Shown: piece by piece, positions 6,304 to 9,418 of the stretch
Layout of the letters: every line of letters begins with the position of its first letter
Position numbering within the stretch: position 1 is the stretch's first letter
Assembly: GCA_020026115.1 (NCBI GenBank)
Contig: JAHHQY010000045.1
Span: 1-9,418, forward strand
Origin: Actinobacillus sp.
GTDB lineage: Bacteria > Pseudomonadota > Gammaproteobacteria > Enterobacterales > Pasteurellaceae
Length of the DNA: 9,418 bases
Direction: 5' to 3'
Made by a program: the position numbers and the translations under genes
Notes under the pieces: generated by a model
Databases searched by the model: none
What the model saw: the letters and a program-made list of their open reading frames with translations, nothing else
What the model was told of the DNA's origin: nothing

Positions 6304-6948
6304 TTAACCTAAAATTGTGGCTAATTCTGCACTGACTTCTTCAACTTTTTTCGTACCATCTAAACGGAAATATTGACCTTTACCTTCTTTTGCATCGGCT
6401 TGGTAATAATCCACTAATGGTTTTGTTGTTGTGTGGTAGACTTTTAAGCGATCTAATACTGTTTCTGGTTTGTCGTCGGCACGGATAATTAAATCTTCGC
6501 CTGTTACGTCATCTTTACCTTCCACTTTTGGTGGGTTGTAAACAACGTGGTAAGAACGACCAGAAGGTTGATGAACACGGCGTCCGCTCATACGTTCTAC
6601 AATCACTTCATCTGGCACATCAAATTCTAAAACATAGTCAATATCAATGCCAACCGCTTTTAAGGCGTCCGCTTGCGGAATGGTACGTGGGAAACCATCT
6701 AATAAGAAACCTTTTTCGCAATCACGCTGTGCAACTCGATTTTTCACTAAAGCGATAATTAAATCATCAGGAACTAATTTACCTTCATCCATTAACACTT
6801 TCGCTTGTTTGCCTAAATCGGTGCCTGCTTTAATTGCTGCGCGTAACATATCCCCAGTTGAAATTTGTGGAATACCATATTTATTCATAATAAATTGCGC
6901 TTGAGTACCTTTGCCTGCACCTGGTGCACCTAAAAGAATAATGTTCAT
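6304..6948 (-). CDS. adk: Adenylate kinase
   Basis: Catalyses ATP + AMP = 2 ADP in the cytoplasm, keeping adenine nucleotides balanced. The 214-aa product has the P-loop GAPGAGKGT at 7-15, Arg36, the FPRT motif with Arg88, Arg123, Arg156 and Arg167. This is the same numbering as E. coli Adk, so it is a full-length long-form enzyme. The LID domain (about 122-159) has His126, Ser129, Asp146 and Thr149 in place of the four zinc-binding cysteines of Gram-positive enzymes. The ATG at 6948 is chosen because AGAGG lies 5 nt upstream and family proteins begin MNIILLGAPG. The upstream in-frame extension to 7011 has no homology. It has its own terminator and a possible promoter, and it follows ampG on the same strand after 142 nt. 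Confidence 0.98.
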   Translation of the reverse strand: MNIILLGAPGAGKGTQAQFIMNKYGIPQISTGDMLRAAIKAGTDLGKQAKVLMDEGKLVPDDLIIALVKNRVAQRDCEKGFLLDGFPRTIPQADALKAVGIDIDYVLEFDVPDEVIVERMSGRRVHQPSGRSYHVVYNPPKVEGKDDVTGEDLIIRADDKPETVLDRLKVYHTTTKPLVDYYQADAKEGKGQYFRLDGTKKVEEVSAELATILG

Positions 6949-6982
6949 CGGAACCTCTTTGTTATAGATAAAAAACGCAAGC

Positions 6983-7011
6983 ACTTTACCCAAAATCAGG
7001 AGAAAACTCAA
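6983..7011 (-). promoter_or_regulatory. Possible adk promoter
   Basis: On the minus strand TTGAGT (7006-7011), a 17-bp spacer and TAAAGT (6983-6988) match four of six bases at each hexamer. It would start transcripts about 28 nt before the adk ATG. The match is modest. Read-through from ampG is the alternative, because no terminator with a T-run is visible after ampG. Confidence 0.35.
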
Positions 7012-7090
7012 TAAATGAACGATGATTTTCTTACTTTTTTTTCTCTTGTTGGATAATTAAGCGAAATTTCGGCGCAAGGCCCTTTTTACT

Positions 7091-8374
7091 TTACGAATTC
7101 TCTTCTCGCCAAGGCGCGACCCAAAATAAGCACAACATACCTGGAATGGCTAAAAAGAAACAAAGCCAAAAATAATGATAATAACCTAAAGCATCAATCA
7201 ATACGCCCGCTTGGCTATTTAAAGTTGCACGCGGTAAGGCGGATAAACTGGTAAAAAGGGCTAATTGCGTTGCGGTATAAAGCGGATTGGTTTCTCGCGC
7301 CATAAAAGCCACAAAGGCAGATGTGCCAAGTCCAATGCCGATATACTCAGCTGCGACCACCAAACTTAAAGCTAATAAGGCAAAATTATCCACCTCTTCA
7401 AAACGTCCAAAATGAGCCAACCAAGCAAAACCTAAAATCGTAATAATTTGCACAAAACCAAATAACCACAAAGCACGATTAATCCCTGTTTTGAGCATAA
7501 TAATGCCACCAACAATGCTGGCTACAACCATCGGCCATAAAGAAGCATTTTTCACCACTAAACCAATTTGCGTTTTACTAAACCCCATATCTAAATAAAA
7601 AGGGGAAATAAGCGCAGTGGCCATACTGTCGCCTAACTTATACAGAAAAATAAAAAGCAAAATACCGAAAGCACTTTTTATCCCCTTTCGCGAAAAAAAT
7701 TCATGAAAAGGCTCAAGAACATTTTCTTTTAAGGTGCGGTGTTTTTTTAATGGAATATTTGGCTCAGTACTTAACACCAAGGTTAAAAATAGCCCTGGTA
7801 ACATAAATAAACTGGTGATGATAAAAACATCTCGCCATGCAAAATAGTCCGCTAAAATTAAAGACAGTGAACCAGGCACAAGTCCTGCAATACGATAAGC
7901 GTTAACGTGAATGGAATTGCCTAAGCCTAATTCACTGTCAGGCAGTATCTCGCGCCGAAAAGCGTCCAGCACAATATCTTGACTGGCAGAAAAAAACGCA
8001 ACTAAGGTAGCAAGGCCGGCAATGCTATATAAACCAACTTGGCTTTGTGGATTTAACCAACCAAAAGCCATTAAGGACAGTAAAAGCAACACTTGCGTAA
8101 TCAACATCCAACCTCGTCTGCGCCCTAAAAATGGCGGAACAAAACGATCCATAAAAGGCGACCATAAAAATTTCCAGGTAAAAGGCAAGGTGACTAAGGT
8201 AAAAAAGCCGATTGTTTTTAAATCCACCGCTTCTGAGCGCAACCAAAGTGGCAACAAAGAAACGAGAATATACAAAGGCAAGCCTGAGCTAAAGCCCGTA
8301 AAAATACAAATCAGCATATTTCGGCTAACAATTTGTTTTAATAAAGATTGAGAGGCAGATTGTTCTAAAGTCAT
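7091..8374 (-). CDS. ampG: AmpG-type muropeptide permease (MFS transporter)
   Basis: AmpG imports GlcNAc-anhydroMurNAc peptides released during peptidoglycan turnover across the inner membrane. In species with inducible AmpC it also supplies the induction signal. The 427-aa product has about a dozen hydrophobic helices and AmpG-type motifs: GFSSGLPLYIL near residue 25, TWKFLWSPFMDR in the second-third helix region, then the GRRRGW loop and SASQDIVLDAFRRE. It lacks the C-terminal extension of the 491-aa E. coli protein, as in Haemophilus. The ATG at 8374 is preferred over an in-frame TTG at 8398. Neither has a ribosome site. Adk follows downstream, and an adk-ampG adjacency is, as I recall, also found in H. 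influenzae. A purine permease gene is divergent upstream. Confidence 0.93.
   Translation of the reverse strand: MTLEQSASQSLLKQIVSRNMLICIFTGFSSGLPLYILVSLLPLWLRSEAVDLKTIGFFTLVTLPFTWKFLWSPFMDRFVPPFLGRRRGWMLITQVLLLLSLMAFGWLNPQSQVGLYSIAGLATLVAFFSASQDIVLDAFRREILPDSELGLGNSIHVNAYRIAGLVPGSLSLILADYFAWRDVFIITSLFMLPGLFLTLVLSTEPNIPLKKHRTLKENVLEPFHEFFSRKGIKSAFGILLFIFLYKLGDSMATALISPFYLDMGFSKTQIGLVVKNASLWPMVVASIVGGIIMLKTGINRALWLFGFVQIITILGFAWLAHFGRFEEVDNFALLALSLVVAAEYIGIGLGTSAFVAFMARETNPLYTATQLALFTSLSALPRATLNSQAGVLIDALGYYHYFWLCFFLAIPGMLCLFWVAPWREENS
7952..7960 (+). repeat. Recurring 9-mer GCGCCGAAA (four exact copies in window)
   Basis: Exact copies occur at 7952-7960 (+, inside ampG), 5149-5157 (+, inside the small membrane ORF), 7067-7075 (minus strand, between ampG and adk) and 2263-2271 (minus strand, inside cas9). 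One-mismatch copies at 145-153 (minus, GTGCCGAAA) and 167-175 (plus, GCACCGAAA) face each other in the cas2 terminator. The function is unknown. Base-composition estimates put the expected exact count well below one. Confidence 0.4.
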
Positions 8375-8380
8375 AGGGCG

Positions 8381-8408
8381 AGTATAAAAAGCTAACAATA
8401 ATTGTGCA
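8381..8408 (-). promoter_or_regulatory. ampG promoter, proximal, possible leaderless start
   Basis: A second TATACT (8381-8386) lies in the block AGCTTTTTATACT, nearly identical to AGCTTTTATACT at the distal promoter. TGCACA (8403-8408) is a 4/6 match to the -35 with a 16-bp spacer. Transcription would begin at or next to the ATG at 8374. Confidence 0.35.
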
Positions 8409-8436
8409 GTATAAAAGCTTTTAAAGAGTGTGATAA
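8408..8436 (-). promoter_or_regulatory. ampG promoter, distal
   Basis: On the minus strand TTATCA (8431-8436), a 17-bp spacer and TATACT (8408-8413) match the sigma-70 consensus at 4/6 and 5/6. The predicted start gives a leader of about 27 nt before the ATG at 8374, with no Shine-Dalgarno sequence in it. Confidence 0.6.
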
Positions 8437-8457
8437 GTTTTTTTTATCTTTTTCTTA

Positions 8458-8473
8458 AAGCAAACGATTGCGA
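8458..8473 (+). promoter_or_regulatory. PurR operator
   Basis: AAGCAAACGATTGCGA agrees with the enterobacterial PurR box pattern ANGCAANCGNTTNCNT at every defined position but the last. It overlaps the -35 region of the permease promoter, so PurR bound to hypoxanthine or guanine should block RNA polymerase. E. coli purine permeases are known PurR targets, which fits the gene downstream. Confidence 0.8.
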
Positions 8474-8495
8474 AATAATCTTTTTCAGTTAGAAT
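8468..8495 (+). promoter_or_regulatory. Promoter of the purine permease gene
   Basis: TTGCGA (8468-8473), a 16-bp spacer and TAGAAT (8490-8495) match the sigma-70 consensus at 4/6 and 5/6. The expected start near 8502 gives a leader of about 30 nt containing GAGG (8520-8523), 8 nt before the ATG. Confidence 0.65.
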
Positions 8496-8531
8496 ACGCG
8501 CCATCTCTCCCCTACCAACGAGGTTGTCTTT

Positions 8532-9418
8532 ATGTCACTAAATACTTTCTTTGAACTTTCTAAACGCCAAACTTCCGTGCGCCAAGAACTCACCGCTGGG
8601 CTAACCACGTTTTTAGCCATGGTTTATTCCGTTATTGTCGTGCCGAATATGCTCAGCCAAGCGGGCTTTCCGAGTGAAAGCGTTTTTATCGCAACCTGTT
8701 TAGTTTCAGGTTTTAGTACGATTTTAATTGGCTTATGGGCCAATGCGCCGATGGCCATTAGCTCAGCCATTTCCTTAACCGCTTTTACGGCTTTTAGTTT
8801 AGTTTTAGGACAAAATGTCAGTATTCCGGTTGCACTCGGTGCCGTTTTTTTAATGGGGGTGATTTTTACCGTCGTTTCCGTCACGGGTGTTCGCGCTTGG
8901 ATTTTACGCAATTTACCCATTAGCCTTGCGCAAGGTACGGGCATTGGTATCGGGCTTTTCTTATTGCTCATTGCAGCCAATGGGGTTGGCATTGTCGTTG
9001 GTAATCAAGCCGGTTTACCCGTTAAACTAGGCGATTTTTCTTCCTTCCCTGTTTTAATTTCACTTGTAGGTTTAGCCGTTACCATCGCCCTTGAAGCAAA
9101 AAAAATTAAAGGTGGGATTTTATGGGTAATTTTAGCCATTACCCTAATCGGTTGTCTTTTTGACCCTAACGTACAATACAACGGGGTTTTCAAAATGCCG
9201 TCTTTTGGTGAAGAGTCTTTATTTTTCGCGTTAGATATTAAAGGCGCATTACAGCCGGCTATTTTGCCTGTGGTTTTAGCCTTAGTGATGACCGCCATTT
9301 TTGATGCCACAGGCACTATTCGCGTGGTAGCTGGTCAAGCAAACTTACTCGATAAACGAGGCCATATTGTTAACGGCGGAAAAGCCTTAACCTCTGACTC
9401 CTTAGCCAGTGTTTTTGC
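8532..9418 (+). CDS. ghxP: Guanine/hypoxanthine permease, NCS2 family (GhxP-like), 3' end outside window
   Basis: A proton-coupled purine base importer of the inner membrane. The 295 residues visible (family length about 430-450) contain AGLTTFLAMVYSVIVVP (22-38), SSAISLTAFTAFSLVLGQ (77-94), RNLPISLAQGTGIGIGLFLL (126-145) and the signature helix FDATGTIRVVAGQANLLD (257-274). From memory these match E. coli GhxP (YjcD) and GhxQ (YgfQ) better than the adenine permease PurP. That points to guanine and hypoxanthine, though substrate choice between close paralogues is inference. The ATG at 8532 has GAGG 8 nt upstream. Regulation by PurR is indicated by the operator at 8458-8473. The gene runs off the right edge in frame with no stop, so it is truncated by the window and shows no sign of being broken. 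Confidence 0.92.
   Translation, partial: MSLNTFFELSKRQTSVRQELTAGLTTFLAMVYSVIVVPNMLSQAGFPSESVFIATCLVSGFSTILIGLWANAPMAISSAISLTAFTAFSLVLGQNVSIPVALGAVFLMGVIFTVVSVTGVRAWILRNLPISLAQGTGIGIGLFLLLIAANGVGIVVGNQAGLPVKLGDFSSFPVLISLVGLAVTIALEAKKIKGGILWVILAITLIGCLFDPNVQYNGVFKMPSFGEESLFFALDIKGALQPAILPVVLALVMTAIFDATGTIRVVAGQANLLDKRGHIVNGGKALTSDSLASVF

Noticed and set aside
6949..7011. N-terminal extension of adk by 21 codons
   Set aside because: Adk proteins begin MNIILLGAPG, and that ATG has its own ribosome site, so the extension is leader sequence.
7061..7085. Palindrome CGAAATTTCG as a terminator for ampG
   Set aside because: It leaves no loop and no T-run follows on the minus strand, so it does not meet intrinsic terminator criteria.
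8624..9316. Two minus-strand ORFs (122 and 103 codons) opposite the permease
   Set aside because: They are antisense to a clear NCS2 permease. Their Lys/Pro/Thr-rich products mirror the hydrophobic permease codons.

Overview
The window reads as an AT-rich chromosomal segment of a Pasteurellaceae bacterium (Haemophilus or a close relative). The evidence is an Adk whose residue numbering matches E. coli Adk, an AmpG of Haemophilus-like length, a LicD-family protein, and Cas9/Cas1/Cas2 proteins that resemble the type II-C systems of Haemophilus parainfluenzae and Neisseria meningitidis. The species cannot be fixed. Neither known Pasteurellaceae uptake-signal core (AAGTGCGGT or ACAAGCGGT) was found as an exact copy by eye.

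Region 1 (1-4934) is a compact type II-C CRISPR-Cas locus without its array. On the minus strand are cas9 (1048 aa, with all RuvC and HNH catalytic residues), then cas1 and cas2, which overlap by 8 nt. No csn2 or cas4 is present. An intrinsic-terminator-like hairpin sits between cas9 and cas1, and another follows cas2. Upstream of cas9 and divergent from it is a roughly 100-nt tracrRNA gene on the plus strand. It has a perfect TTGACA-17-TATAAT promoter, an anti-repeat at its 5' end, and a stable terminator capped by a UUCG tetraloop. The repeat-spacer array would be expected beyond position 1, downstream of cas2. Nothing in bases 1-192 looks like a repeat.

Region 2 (4989-6161) lies on the minus strand. 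It holds a LicD-family phosphotransferase gene followed by a small three-helix membrane ORF of unknown function. That ORF runs tail to tail with the tracrRNA gene, so it marks the edge of the CRISPR locus.

Region 3 (6261-9418) is core metabolism. adk (with its own terminator) and ampG lie on the minus strand. Divergent from ampG is the 5' part of a guanine/hypoxanthine permease gene of the NCS2 family (GhxP-like), cut by the window end. A near-consensus PurR operator overlaps the permease promoter, so the transporter is probably repressed when purines are plentiful.

The most interesting signals are these: (i) a Cas9 with non-Neisseria residues at PAM-reading positions and a shortened segment before its bridge helix, paired with a shortened tracrRNA; (ii) a terminator splitting effector (cas9) from adaptation genes (cas1-cas2); (iii) a recurring 9-mer, GCGCCGAAA, present four times exactly, with two one-mismatch copies forming an inverted pair in the cas2 terminator. 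An inverted pair in a terminator is how uptake sequences often behave.
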